A stretch of DNA of 43,307 nt, taken from NCBI GenBank assembly GCA_029778235.1, contig JAKOQS010000328.1, positions 1-43,307 on the forward strand, in the 5' to 3' direction. Position 1 is the first letter of the stretch. Each line of letters begins with the position of its first letter. Under the pieces are notes generated by a model. That model made no database searches, was not told the DNA's origin, and saw only the letters and a list, made by a program, of their open reading frames with translations. This DNA comes from Chloroflexota bacterium (lineage in GTDB: Bacteria; Chloroflexota; Limnocylindria; Limnocylindrales; CSP1-4). Made by a program: the position numbers and the translations under genes. Below are positions 35,504 through 43,307 of the stretch, piece by piece.

Positions 35504-37405
35504 ATGGCGACGGTGCGACTCACCACCGGCCAGGCGATCATCGAGTACCTCGCGCGCCAGCACGTGGAGCGGGACGGGGTCGAGCACCGGTTCTTCGCCG
35601 GGCTCTGGGGGATCTTCGGCCACGGGAACATCGGGGGCGTCGCTCAGGCGATCCAGCAGGTCGACGCCGACTTCCCGTACTACCTGACCCGCAACGAGCA
35701 GGCCATGGTCCACGCCGCGGTGGGCTACGCGAAGCTCCGGAACCGCCTGGGCGCGTTCGCCTGCCTGACCTCGATCGGCCCGGGGGCCACGAACATGGTG
35801 ACGGGCGCCGCGTCGGCGACCATCAACCACGTCCCCGTCCTCCTCATGGCGGGCGACATGTTCGCCGAGCGCGTGCAGTCGCCGGTGCTCCAGCAGCTCG
35901 AGTGGCAGCAGTCGCAGGACACCAGCGTCAACGACGCGTTCCGGCCCGTGGTGCGCTACTGGGACCGCATCAACCGCCCGGAGCAGCTGATCACGGCGCT
36001 GCCCGAGGTGATGCGCGTCCTCACGTCGCCGGTCGAGACGGGCGCGGTCTTCCTCGCCCTGCCGCAGGACATCCAGACGTACGCGTTCGACTTCCCGGTC
36101 GAGATGTTCGAGAAGCGCGTCTGGACGATCCGGCGCGACCGGCCCGACCGCGACGCCGTGGCCGCCGCGGCGCGCTTGATCCGAGAGGCGAAGCGGCCCG
36201 TCATCTTCGCAGGCGGCGGCGTGCGGTACAGCGAGGCCGCCGACGCGCTCAGGACGTTCGCGGAGCGGACCGGCATCCCCGTCGCGGAGACGCACGCCGG
36301 CAAGGGCTCCATGCCGTACGACCACCCGCTCAGCCTGGGCGGGGCCGGCGTCTCCGGCACGCTCGCGGCCAACGTCATCGCGCCCGAGGCGGACCTGGTC
36401 ATCGGGATCGGGACGCGCTTCACGGACTTCCCGACCGCCTCGAAGACGGCCTTCCAGGATCCCGACGTCCGGTTCATCCACGTGAACGTCGCGGAGTTCG
36501 ACGCGTACAAGCACGCGGCGATCCCCCTCGTCGGGGACGCGCGCGCCACGCTCGAGGAGCTCACCGCGGCGGTCGGCGACTACGGGACGTCGCCCGGGTA
36601 CCGCGCGCGCGTCGCGGAGCTCAACCGCGCGTGGGACGCCGAGGTCGAGCGCGTCTACCACAGCGTCGGCGACGTGCTCACGCAGGGCGAGGTCATCGGC
36701 GCGGTCGAGGCATCGACCGACCCGCGCGACGTCGTGGTCACCTCCGCCGGCAGCCTCCCCGGCGACCTGCTCAAGCTCTGGCGTTCGCGCGACGTTTCGT
36801 CCTACCAGGTCGAGTACGGCTACTCGACGATGGGGTACGAGATCGCCGGCGGGGTCGGCGCCAAGCTTGCCGCACCGGACCGCGAGGTCTACGTGATGGT
36901 GGGCGACGGCTCGTTCCAGATGATGAGCAACGAGATCACGACCGCGGTCCAGGAGGGCCTCAAGCTCATCGTGGTCGTGGTGGACAACAAGGGCTTCTCG
37001 AGCGTCGGGCGGGTCAGCGAGCAGGTGGGCGCCGAGGGCTTCGGGTGCCACTACCGACTGCGCGGCCCGTCGGGCGACTACGACGGACCCGAGATGCAGC
37101 TCGACTTCGTGAAGATGTGCGAGGGGATGGGCGCGAGGGCGCTCGAGGTCCGGACCCTCGACGAGCTGCGGAGCGCGCTGGCCGACGCGCGCGCCGGGTC
37201 GGAGACGGTCTGCATCGTCGTCCAGACCGACTGGCACGAGCGGGTGAAGGGCTACGCCAACTCCTGGTGGGAGATGGCCACGCCGATGGTCTCGGAGATG
37301 CCGGCGGTGAACGCCGCACGCGAGGAGTTCGACCGGAACAAGGGGCGCCAGCGCTACCTGATGATCCCGGGCGCTCCATACCAGCGGCCCGGGTCGGAGG
37401 GCTGA
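35504..37405 (+). CDS. iolD: 3D-(3,5/4)-trihydroxycyclohexane-1,2-dione hydrolase (IolD)
   Basis: This 633-residue TPP enzyme opens the ring of the diketo intermediate of inositol catabolism to 5-deoxyglucuronate. It has the acetolactate-synthase-like three-domain layout: an N-terminal pyrimidine domain with the glutamate in RNEQAMVHAAVGYAK, a central Rossmann-like domain, and a C-terminal TPP domain with GDGSFQMMSNE to VVDNKGFSS. A FAGLWGIFGHGN opening is typical of IolD. ATG follows GGGAGGAGAGG. Confidence 0.94.
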   Translation: MATVRLTTGQAIIEYLARQHVERDGVEHRFFAGLWGIFGHGNIGGVAQAIQQVDADFPYYLTRNEQAMVHAAVGYAKLRNRLGAFACLTSIGPGATNMVTGAASATINHVPVLLMAGDMFAERVQSPVLQQLEWQQSQDTSVNDAFRPVVRYWDRINRPEQLITALPEVMRVLTSPVETGAVFLALPQDIQTYAFDFPVEMFEKRVWTIRRDRPDRDAVAAAARLIREAKRPVIFAGGGVRYSEAADALRTFAERTGIPVAETHAGKGSMPYDHPLSLGGAGVSGTLAANVIAPEADLVIGIGTRFTDFPTASKTAFQDPDVRFIHVNVAEFDAYKHAAIPLVGDARATLEELTAAVGDYGTSPGYRARVAELNRAWDAEVERVYHSVGDVLTQGEVIGAVEASTDPRDVVVTSAGSLPGDLLKLWRSRDVSSYQVEYGYSTMGYEIAGGVGAKLAAPDREVYVMVGDGSFQMMSNEITTAVQEGLKLIVVVVDNKGFSSVGRVSEQVGAEGFGCHYRLRGPSGDYDGPEMQLDFVKMCEGMGARALEVRTLDELRSALADARAGSETVCIVVQTDWHERVKGYANSWWEMATPMVSEMPAVNAAREEFDRNKGRQRYLMIPGAPYQRPGSEG

Positions 37406-37497
37406 CGCCCGGCGGACGGCCGGGCGGCGCCCGCCGGCCGGCCGTCCGCGATCCGCGCCCGGCCGGCTCGCCGGTCGGGCGCCAGGGAGGACACGCG

Positions 37498-38577
37498 ATG
37501 GGCCGGAGCGTCCTGCTCGAAGCGGTCACCACGACGCCGACGGAGATCTGGAACGACTCCTGCGCGGTCGCGGACCTCGAGTACGCGCTCGCGAACGGGG
37601 CGACCGGCGCGACGTCCAACCCGTCGATCGTCCTCGACGTGCTCCGCCGGGAGCGGGAGCGGTGGGCACCGCGGCTCGAGGCGCTCCACGCGGCCGACCC
37701 TGCCCGCACGGAGCACGGCCTCACGTGGGCGGTCATCGAGGAGATGGCGGTCGGCGCAGCGGCCCTCCTCCGGCCGGTCCTCGACGCGTCGGGCGGGCGG
37801 CGCGGCCGCCTCTCCCTCCAGACGGACCCGACGTTCCACGGCGCCCCCGACCGCATCGTGGAGCAGGCTGTCCGCTTCGCCGGCCTCGCGCCGAATATCC
37901 AGGTGAAGGTCCCGGTGACGTCCGCGGGGATCGTCGCGATCGAGGAGGCGACGTATCGCGGCGTCAACGTCAACGCCACCGTCTCGTTCACCGTCCCGCA
38001 GGCGCTCGCCGTGGCGGAGGCGGTGGAGCGCGGGCTCCGCCGCCGGGAGGCGGAGGGGCTCGAGGTGGCTTCGATGCGTCCGGTCTGCACGATCATGTTC
38101 GGGCGCCTCGACGACTGGATGCGCGTCCTGGTGGAGCGGGACGGCCTCGCTGTCCGTCCCGACGCGATCGACCGCGCAGGGATCGCCGTCTTCAAGCGCG
38201 CGTACGGGCTCTACCGCCAGCGCGGCTACCGCACGCGCCTGCTCGGCGGCGCCTACCGCCACCTGCTCCACTGGACCGAGCTGGTGGGCGGGGACGTCAT
38301 CCTCACGATCACGCACCCCTGGCAGGTGCGGATCAACGGGAGCGGCCTCGCGCCCGTGCCGCGGATGGACGAGCCCGTGGACCCGGGGATGGTGGACGAA
38401 CTCCTGGTGCGCATCCCCGACTTCCGCCGGGCGTACGAGCCCGACGGGATGGCGGCCGACGAGTTCGACCGGTACGGGGCGACCGTCCGGACGCTCCGGG
38501 CGTTCATCGCGTCCTATCACGACCTCATCGGGGCGGTCCGCGACATCGTGCTGCCCGACCCGGACGCGCGGCCATGA
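37498..38577 (+). CDS. Transaldolase-family protein (copy B)
   Basis: This 359-residue protein is a full-length relative of the transaldolase at 10875-11969, sharing IWNDSCAV-type N-terminus, NGATGATSNPSIV, the Schiff-base lysine K137 in NIQVKVPVT and the C-terminal YHDL..VRDIVLPDPDA. Canonical iol operons do not carry a transaldolase at this place; they use the IolC kinase and IolJ aldolase, neither of which is present here. It may act on a downstream C6 intermediate or its phosphate. That is inference from position only. ATG follows AGGGAGG. The stop overlaps an ATG opening a 54-codon frame. Confidence 0.88.
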   Translation: MGRSVLLEAVTTTPTEIWNDSCAVADLEYALANGATGATSNPSIVLDVLRRERERWAPRLEALHAADPARTEHGLTWAVIEEMAVGAAALLRPVLDASGGRRGRLSLQTDPTFHGAPDRIVEQAVRFAGLAPNIQVKVPVTSAGIVAIEEATYRGVNVNATVSFTVPQALAVAEAVERGLRRREAEGLEVASMRPVCTIMFGRLDDWMRVLVERDGLAVRPDAIDRAGIAVFKRAYGLYRQRGYRTRLLGGAYRHLLHWTELVGGDVILTITHPWQVRINGSGLAPVPRMDEPVDPGMVDELLVRIPDFRRAYEPDGMAADEFDRYGATVRTLRAFIASYHDLIGAVRDIVLPDPDARP

Positions 38578-38738
38578 CCCGCGGGCGGGGGGCATGGGGT
38601 CGCGGGGCCGAAGCGCGCGGCGCTGCGGCTGGCGGCGCCGCGGCGGGCATCGCCACGGCTGGCTGCGCAGCGGCGCCCGGCGCAGCGGGGCCCGGGGTCG
38701 CGGCGGGCATCGCCGCGGCGGGCGGGAGGAAGGCATGA
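38574..38738 (+). CDS. Possible 54-residue Ala/Gly-rich small protein
   Basis: The frame opens at an ATG overlapping the transaldolase stop (ATGA) and closes at a TGA overlapping the ATG of the next dehydrogenase (ATGA), exactly bridging the gap. The product would be 54 residues, almost only Ala, Gly, Arg and Pro, with one Cys and a repeated AAGIA motif. There is no ribosome binding site. It may be translated only by coupling, or be a chance product of GC-rich repeats; the DNA has two copies of GCGGCGGGCATCGCC. Confidence 0.3.
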   Translation: MTRGRGAWGRGAEARGAAAGGAAAGIATAGCAAAPGAAGPGVAAGIAAAGGRKA

Positions 38739-39895
38739 GCCGGGTCCTCCGTGTCGGCGTGGTCGGCTGCGGCAACGTGACGACGAGGTTCCACCTGCCC
38801 GCCTACCTGCAGCTGCCGGACCGCGTGCGCGTCGTCTCCCTGGCCGACGTGGAGCCGGCGCGGATCGCCGAGGCGCGGGCGATCCCCGGCTTGGCGGACG
38901 CGAGCGTCCAGGCGGACTGGCGCGACCTCGTCGCCCGACCCGACGTGGACATCGTGGACGTCGCGACGCCGCCCCGCCTGCACGCCGAGGTCGCCGAGGC
39001 GGCCGCGGCGGCGGGGAAGCACGTCCTGTGCGAGAAGCCGATCACGACGGTCCCCGCCGAGGCGACCCGCATGATCGAGCGCTGCCGCGCGGCGGGCGTG
39101 ACGCTGGGCGTCTGGCACAACTGGGCCTTCTACCCGGAGGTGCTCGCCGCGGAGTCGATCGTCGCGTCCGGGGAGATCGGCACCCCGCGGCTCGCGCTGG
39201 TGGACTACCTCGGCGTGCCGGACATCAAGGGCGCCGGCGAGACGACGCGCGCCTGGCGGCACGACCCGATGGCGGCCGGCGGCGGCGTGCTCATCGACAT
39301 GCTCCACTGCCTGTACATCACGGAGCGGATGATCGGCCGGGACGCGCAGCGCGTCTCGGCGTGGGTGGCCGGCGATGCGGACCATCCGCACGTCGACGCC
39401 ACGGCGCTCTGCCGCCTGGAGACGGATGGGCCGGTCGCGCTCGTCAACGTCGGCTGGGGGCTCGGACCGGGCGGCGTCTTCATCGAGGGGACCGAGGGCG
39501 CGATCGAGATGCGCTGGCAGGGCGGCGGGACCGGGCCGTTCGTCCCGCTGGCCTCCATGACCGTCCGGAGGCGCGACGGTGGGACACGCGAGGTGGACGT
39601 CGAGAAGCGCGCGCTGCCCGAGATCCACGTCGACGCCATGCGCCGGCTCGTGGAGGACTTCGCGGACGCCGTCCTCGCAGGCCGCGACTCGCGGATGACC
39701 GGCGCGGACGGGCTCCATGCACTCGAGGTCACGCTCGCCGCGTACGCCTCCGCGGCGCTCGGCCGGACCGTCGAGGTCCCGCTGAGCCCCGACGACCCCG
39801 TGCACCGCGACGGCGTCGCGGCGATCCCGCGGCTCGCCGGCCCCGACTGGTCGCCCGTTCGGCGCCAGCACCTCTACGCCACCGATCCGTCCTGA
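38735..39895 (+). CDS. Gfo/Idh/MocA family oxidoreductase
   Basis: This 386-residue NAD(P)-dependent dehydrogenase has VVGCGNVTTRFHLPAYLQL at its Rossmann start and HVLCEKPITT with the catalytic lysine. A GGGVLIDMLHCLYITE segment supplies active-site acidic and His residues. Its substrate is likely a polyol or sugar derivative; it is clearly different from the iolG-like protein and from the third relative at 41848. ATG 38735 follows GGGAGGA. It is 22 bp upstream of the TIM-barrel isomerase gene. Confidence 0.88.
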   Translation: MSRVLRVGVVGCGNVTTRFHLPAYLQLPDRVRVVSLADVEPARIAEARAIPGLADASVQADWRDLVARPDVDIVDVATPPRLHAEVAEAAAAAGKHVLCEKPITTVPAEATRMIERCRAAGVTLGVWHNWAFYPEVLAAESIVASGEIGTPRLALVDYLGVPDIKGAGETTRAWRHDPMAAGGGVLIDMLHCLYITERMIGRDAQRVSAWVAGDADHPHVDATALCRLETDGPVALVNVGWGLGPGGVFIEGTEGAIEMRWQGGGTGPFVPLASMTVRRRDGGTREVDVEKRALPEIHVDAMRRLVEDFADAVLAGRDSRMTGADGLHALEVTLAAYASAALGRTVEVPLSPDDPVHRDGVAAIPRLAGPDWSPVRRQHLYATDPS

Positions 39896-39917
39896 CGACG
39901 GCTCACCAGGAGACACC

Positions 39918-40874
39918 ATGGACGTCGGGCTCTACACGGACTCCCTCCAGGGGTTCCCCTTCGAGCAGGCGCTCGACATCGCGGCCGATGCCGGCGTCAC
40001 GGCGATCGAGATCGCCGTCGGCGGGCAGTCCCGGGCGCCGCATCTGCGCGTGGACGAGCTGCTCGGCAGCGCGGAGAGGCGGACCGCCTTCGCGGACGCC
40101 TTCGCGAGCCGCGGCCTCCACATCGCCGCCCTCAACTGCTCGGCGTGGCCGCTCCACCCCGTGGACGGGGCGTTCCACGACGGCGTCATCACGAAGACGC
40201 TGCGGCTGGCGGCCGAGCTCGGGGTGCGGAAGGTGGTCTCCATGTCCGGGACCGCCGGCGACGGCCCGGGCGCGACTACGTTCAACTGGGTCTTCCTGCC
40301 GTGGCCGCCGGACGCGGTCGCGCATGGCCGCCGGGCCTGGGACGCGGCGGTCGCCTACTGGGAGGAGAAGTCCCGCCTCGCAGAGGCGTGCGGCGTCGAG
40401 GAGATCGCCTTCGAGCTGCATCCGCTGCACGTCGTCTACAACGTCCCGACCCTCCTCGCCTTCCGCGAGCAGGCAGGGCCGCGCATCGGCGCGAACATGG
40501 ACCCGAGCCACCTGATGTGGATGGGGATGGACCCCATCGCGTCGGTCCGGGCACTCGGCGGCGCCGTCTACCACGTCCATATCAAGGACACGGAGATCGT
40601 CCCGGACCAGGTGGCGATCGCCGGCGTCCTGGACAGCCGCTCGTTCGAGGACCCGGCGCATCGGGCGTGGAACTTCCGGACGATCGGTCGCGCGCACGAT
40701 CGGGCATGGTGGGCGGCCTTCCTCGACGCGCTCGCCGAGGTCGGCTACGACGACGCGCTCTCGATCGAGCAGGAGGACCCGTACGTCGGAGAGGAGGAAG
40801 GGGTCCGGGAGGCAGCCGCGTACCTGGGCGACCTGCTCGCGGCGCGCGCGGCCCGCGTGGGAGGTGCAGCGTGA
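39918..40874 (+). CDS. Sugar phosphate isomerase/epimerase-type TIM-barrel protein
   Basis: This 318-residue AP-endonuclease-2-like TIM barrel has metal-site candidates in [35 protein letters not shown] and SIEQEDPY. This fold includes inosose dehydratases, inosose isomerases (IolI), tagatose and hydroxypyruvate epimerases. In this operon an inosose or ketose isomerase role is most likely, by context. ATG follows AGGAGA. The stop overlaps the GTG of iolE as GTGA. Confidence 0.87.
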   Translation: MDVGLYTDSLQGFPFEQALDIAADAGVTAIEIAVGGQSRAPHLRVDELLGSAERRTAFADAFASRGLHIAALNCSAWPLHPVDGAFHDGVITKTLRLAAELGVRKVVSMSGTAGDGPGATTFNWVFLPWPPDAVAHGRRAWDAAVAYWEEKSRLAEACGVEEIAFELHPLHVVYNVPTLLAFREQAGPRIGANMDPSHLMWMGMDPIASVRALGGAVYHVHIKDTEIVPDQVAIAGVLDSRSFEDPAHRAWNFRTIGRAHDRAWWAAFLDALAEVGYDDALSIEQEDPYVGEEEGVREAAAYLGDLLAARAARVGGAA

Positions 40875-41770
40875 TCCGCGTCGCGAACGCCCCGTGCTCG
40901 TGGGGCGTCATCGAGAACGTCGCCGGTGAGACGAGCGGCTACCGGAAGGTCCTCGACGAGATGGCCGAGACGGGATACGCCGGCACCGAGCTCGGGGACT
41001 GGGGCTTCATGCCCACCGACCCGGACGTGCTCCGGGCGGAGCTCGATGCGCGGGGCCTCGCGCTCGTCGGCTCGTTCTCGACCCCCTGGCTGCAGGATGC
41101 CGCCCGCCACGCGCAGAGCGCGGACGACGCCGTCCGGATCGCGAAGCTCCTGGCCGCGGTCGGCGGGCCCGGGACGTTCATCGTCCTCGGCAACGACCCG
41201 TACGGCGACCCGGCCCGCGGGAAGAACGCCGGGCGGATCACCGCGGAGCACGGGCTGACGGACGAGGGATGGGCCGTCTTCGCCCGCGGCGCGGACCGTG
41301 TCGCGCGGCGCGTCCGTGACGAGGCCGGGATCCGGACCGTCATCCACCAGCACCTGGGCACGCTCGTCGAGTCGGGGCCGGAGGTCCGGCGCTTCCTCGA
41401 CGCGACCGACCCCGACCTCGTCGGCGTCTGCCTCGACACCGGGCACTGGACGTTCGGGACGGGCCAGGACCCGGCGGACGCGGTCCGCGAGCTCGGCGAC
41501 CGGATCTGGCACGTCCACTTCAAGGACTGCGACCCGGCCGTGATGGCGGAATCGCGGCGCCTCGAGTGGGACGGGCTCACGTCCACCGGCCACGGCGTCT
41601 TCTGCGAGCTGGGGAAGGGCTGCGTCGACTTCCCGGGCGTCCTCGCGGCGCTTCGGGCAGCCGGCTACGACGGGTGGATCGTCGTCGAGCAGGACATCCT
41701 TCCCGGGATGGGCGACCCGAAGGAGAGCGCGCGCAGGAACCGCGAGTACCTGCGGTCGATCGGACTCTGA
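40871..41770 (+). CDS. iolE: Inosose dehydratase-family protein (IolE)
   Basis: This 299-residue TIM-barrel enzyme starts with [16 protein letters not shown], the IolE hallmark. Further family segments are [23 protein letters not shown] and [10 protein letters not shown], with metal-binding E, D, H and E positions. It dehydrates 2-keto-myo-inositol to the trihydroxycyclohexanedione used by IolD. GTG 40871 overlaps the preceding stop and starts exactly at the conserved N-terminus. Confidence 0.92.
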   Translation: MIRVANAPCSWGVIENVAGETSGYRKVLDEMAETGYAGTELGDWGFMPTDPDVLRAELDARGLALVGSFSTPWLQDAARHAQSADDAVRIAKLLAAVGGPGTFIVLGNDPYGDPARGKNAGRITAEHGLTDEGWAVFARGADRVARRVRDEAGIRTVIHQHLGTLVESGPEVRRFLDATDPDLVGVCLDTGHWTFGTGQDPADAVRELGDRIWHVHFKDCDPAVMAESRRLEWDGLTSTGHGVFCELGKGCVDFPGVLAALRAAGYDGWIVVEQDILPGMGDPKESARRNREYLRSIGL

Positions 41771-41847
41771 GCGGCCGGGGCAGGGGCGGCCGGGCGGCGG
41801 TCGCGGGCCGCCGCCCGGCAGCGGATGGCACGAGGGAGGGGAGCGCG

Positions 41848-42969
41848 ATGGGCGACAAGGTGAGGATCGGCGTCGTGGGGACGAGCTGGTGGGCCGATGC
41901 GATGTACCTGCCGGCGCTCTCGGGCCACCCGCTCGCGGACGTCCGCGCGGTCGTCGGTGCGACCAGGCCGGAGCACACGCGCGCCTTCGCCGCCCAGTGG
42001 GGGATCCCGGCCACGTACGACACGGTCGAGGCGATGCTCGACGGGGAGTCGCTCGACGCCGTCCTCGTGCTCTCCCGCAACGACGACCACCTGCGGTCGG
42101 CCACGGCCGCCATCGAGCGCGGCCTCCATGTCCTCTGCGAGAAGCCCCTCGCGCTCTCGGCCCGCGACGCGCGCGCGATGGCCGAGGCCGCCGAGCGCGC
42201 GGGCATCATCACGATGGTCCCGTTCACGTACCGCTTCATGCCCGTGAACCGCTACGTGAAGGAGCTCGTGGACGACGGCTACATCGGGCGGCCGTACCAC
42301 CTCGACATGCGCTACTTCACCGGCTACGGGCGCGACGGCGCGTACGCATGGCGGTTCGACGCCGGCGTGGCCGGCTCGGGGGTCTCCGGCGACATCGGGT
42401 CGCACTTCATCTACCTGGCGCGCTGGTACTTCGGCGAGGTCGAGGCGGTCACGGCGCTCCTCACCCGGAGCGTCCCCCGCGCCCCGCGCCCGGACGGCGC
42501 GCCGTTCCCGGCGGCCGACGACAACGCCATGCTCCTGCTGGAGTTCGCGAACGGCGCGACCGGGAACATCCATGTCACGTCCCTCGCCTACGAGCCCGGC
42601 GTCTTCGGGCAGCGCCACGACATGGACCTCCACGGGAGCGCGGGGACGTTGCACACGACGACCGACTGGATCCGCGTGCAGCGGGTCGAGGGCTGCCGCG
42701 ACGGCGAGCCCGAGACCCACCCGCTCCCGATCCCGGACCACGTCTGGGGCGACGCCAGGCGCGACGATGTCCACGACACCTACCGCGACGTCTTCCGCAA
42801 GCAGGACAACATGACGCGGGGGTTCGTCACGGCGGTCGCCGAGGGCCGGCCGGCCTCCCCCGACTTCGCCGACGGGCTCGCGGTGCAGCGGGTGGTGGAC
42901 GCGGCGAACCTCAGCGCGCGCGAGGGGCGCCGGGTGACCATCGAGGAGATCGTGGCCGCGGGAGGCTGA
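41848..42969 (+). CDS. Gfo/Idh/MocA family oxidoreductase (third copy)
   Basis: This 373-residue protein has GVVGTSWWADAMYLPALSG at the nucleotide-binding start, HVLCEKPLAL with the catalytic lysine, and GVSGDIGSHFIYLARWYFGEV in the substrate domain. The WWADAMYLPAL form marks a distinct subfamily from the other two dehydrogenases. It is the last gene of the inositol-type operon, 77 bp after iolE. ATG follows GGGAGGGGAG. The substrate is unknown; oxidation or epimerisation of another inositol isomer is plausible. Confidence 0.88.
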   Translation: MGDKVRIGVVGTSWWADAMYLPALSGHPLADVRAVVGATRPEHTRAFAAQWGIPATYDTVEAMLDGESLDAVLVLSRNDDHLRSATAAIERGLHVLCEKPLALSARDARAMAEAAERAGIITMVPFTYRFMPVNRYVKELVDDGYIGRPYHLDMRYFTGYGRDGAYAWRFDAGVAGSGVSGDIGSHFIYLARWYFGEVEAVTALLTRSVPRAPRPDGAPFPAADDNAMLLLEFANGATGNIHVTSLAYEPGVFGQRHDMDLHGSAGTLHTTTDWIRVQRVEGCRDGEPETHPLPIPDHVWGDARRDDVHDTYRDVFRKQDNMTRGFVTAVAEGRPASPDFADGLAVQRVVDAANLSAREGRRVTIEEIVAAGG

Positions 42970-42982
42970 CCGCAGGGCGGTC

Positions 42983-43011
42983 TTGGCGGCCCGCCCGGAT
43001 GCCTCTACGCT
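42983..43011 (+). promoter_or_regulatory. Candidate promoter of the gadB-like gene
   Basis: TTGGCG (42983-42988) and TACGCT (43006-43011) are separated by exactly 17 bp, in the 104-bp gap after the last inositol-operon gene. It suggests that the glutamate decarboxylase gene is transcribed separately. Confidence 0.45.
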
Positions 43012-43073
43012 TCGCCGTCCGGGGCCGCCCGGACCGCGGGCGGGCTGCGGCCGGGGCTGTCGGGAGGGACGAC

Positions 43074-43307
43074 GTGGCGCTGAAGAAGACGAAGCGCGCG
43101 GGCGCTCAGACGATCGGTGACGTCTTCTCCGAGGTGGGCCGCGCGCCGCGCCACCGGATCCCCGACGAGGAGATGGATCCCGAGGTCGCCTATCAGATCG
43201 TCCACGACGAGCTGATGCTCGACGGGAACGCGCGCCTCAACCTCGCGACGTTCGTCGGGACGTGGATGGAGCCCCAGGCCCAGCGGCTGATGGCCGAGAC
43301 GTTCGAC
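43074..43307 (+). CDS. gadB: Glutamate decarboxylase, N-terminal part (cut by window edge)
   Basis: The 78 visible codons contain HRIPDEEMDPEVAYQIVHDE followed by LMLDGNARLNLATFVGTWMEP, the conserved N-terminal region of PLP-dependent glutamate decarboxylases. These convert glutamate to GABA and usually serve acid resistance. GTG 43074 follows GGGAGGGA with four bases between. The PLP lysine and the rest of the protein lie beyond the window. Confidence 0.88.
   Translation, partial: MALKKTKRAGAQTIGDVFSEVGRAPRHRIPDEEMDPEVAYQIVHDELMLDGNARLNLATFVGTWMEPQAQRLMAETFD

Overview
The window is high-GC DNA (roughly 70 % by eye), densely packed and with many 4-base start/stop overlaps and GTG or TTG starts. 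Codon use, the lipoprotein signal and the gene content suit a soil or freshwater bacterium. A GC-rich Chloroflexota lineage is my best guess, but nothing here fixes the taxonomy. No rRNA, tRNA, CRISPR array, transposase or phage gene was seen. 

Region 1 (1-14.3 kb) is a two-armed catabolic locus around a divergent promoter region at 10.13-10.43 kb. The leftward arm encodes a branched-chain-type ABC importer (livH, livM, livK, livG, livF), a Tm-1-like UPF0261 protein, a PEP-hydrolase-family TIM barrel, a PEP-utilising swivelling-domain protein and a GntR/FCD regulator. The rightward arm encodes two cupins, a divergent transaldolase and a split transketolase. A 13-bp palindrome (ATCGATAATCGAT) occurs twice between the arms and once beyond the regulator, before a gene cut by the left edge. 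The natural reading is one regulon for uptake and breakdown of an unidentified sugar- or polyol-like acid. I do not recognise this combination as a described pathway.

Region 2 (14.3-21.3 kb) holds a second GntR/FCD regulator with a near-identical DNA-binding region, paired with a cysteine-motif protein. Divergent from these is a SorC-family regulator followed by a fused E1 alpha/beta 2-oxoacid dehydrogenase, an E2 acyltransferase and a membrane-anchored SGNH hydrolase.

Region 3 (21.3-32.0 kb) is leftward: a complete NAD-linked [NiFe]-hydrogenase operon, hoxEFUYH, with its maturation protease and HypA, then a small membrane protein, a ComB-like phosphatase and a tyrosine phosphatase. A secreted repeat protein is divergent from hoxE.

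Region 4 (32.0-43.0 kb) is one rightward inositol-type operon: DegT aminotransferase, iolB, an iolG-like gene, iolD, a second copy of the unusual transaldolase, three Gfo/Idh/MocA oxidoreductases in all, a TIM-barrel isomerase and iolE. Its promoter carries a LacI-type operator at the expected start site, but no LacI gene is present here. A glutamate decarboxylase gene runs off the right edge.

Links across the window: the two carbohydrate operons share paralogous transaldolases, and the two GntR proteins probably recognise similar DNA. Four promoters share a TTGnCG -35 and a TAnnnT -10 separated by 17-18 bp.
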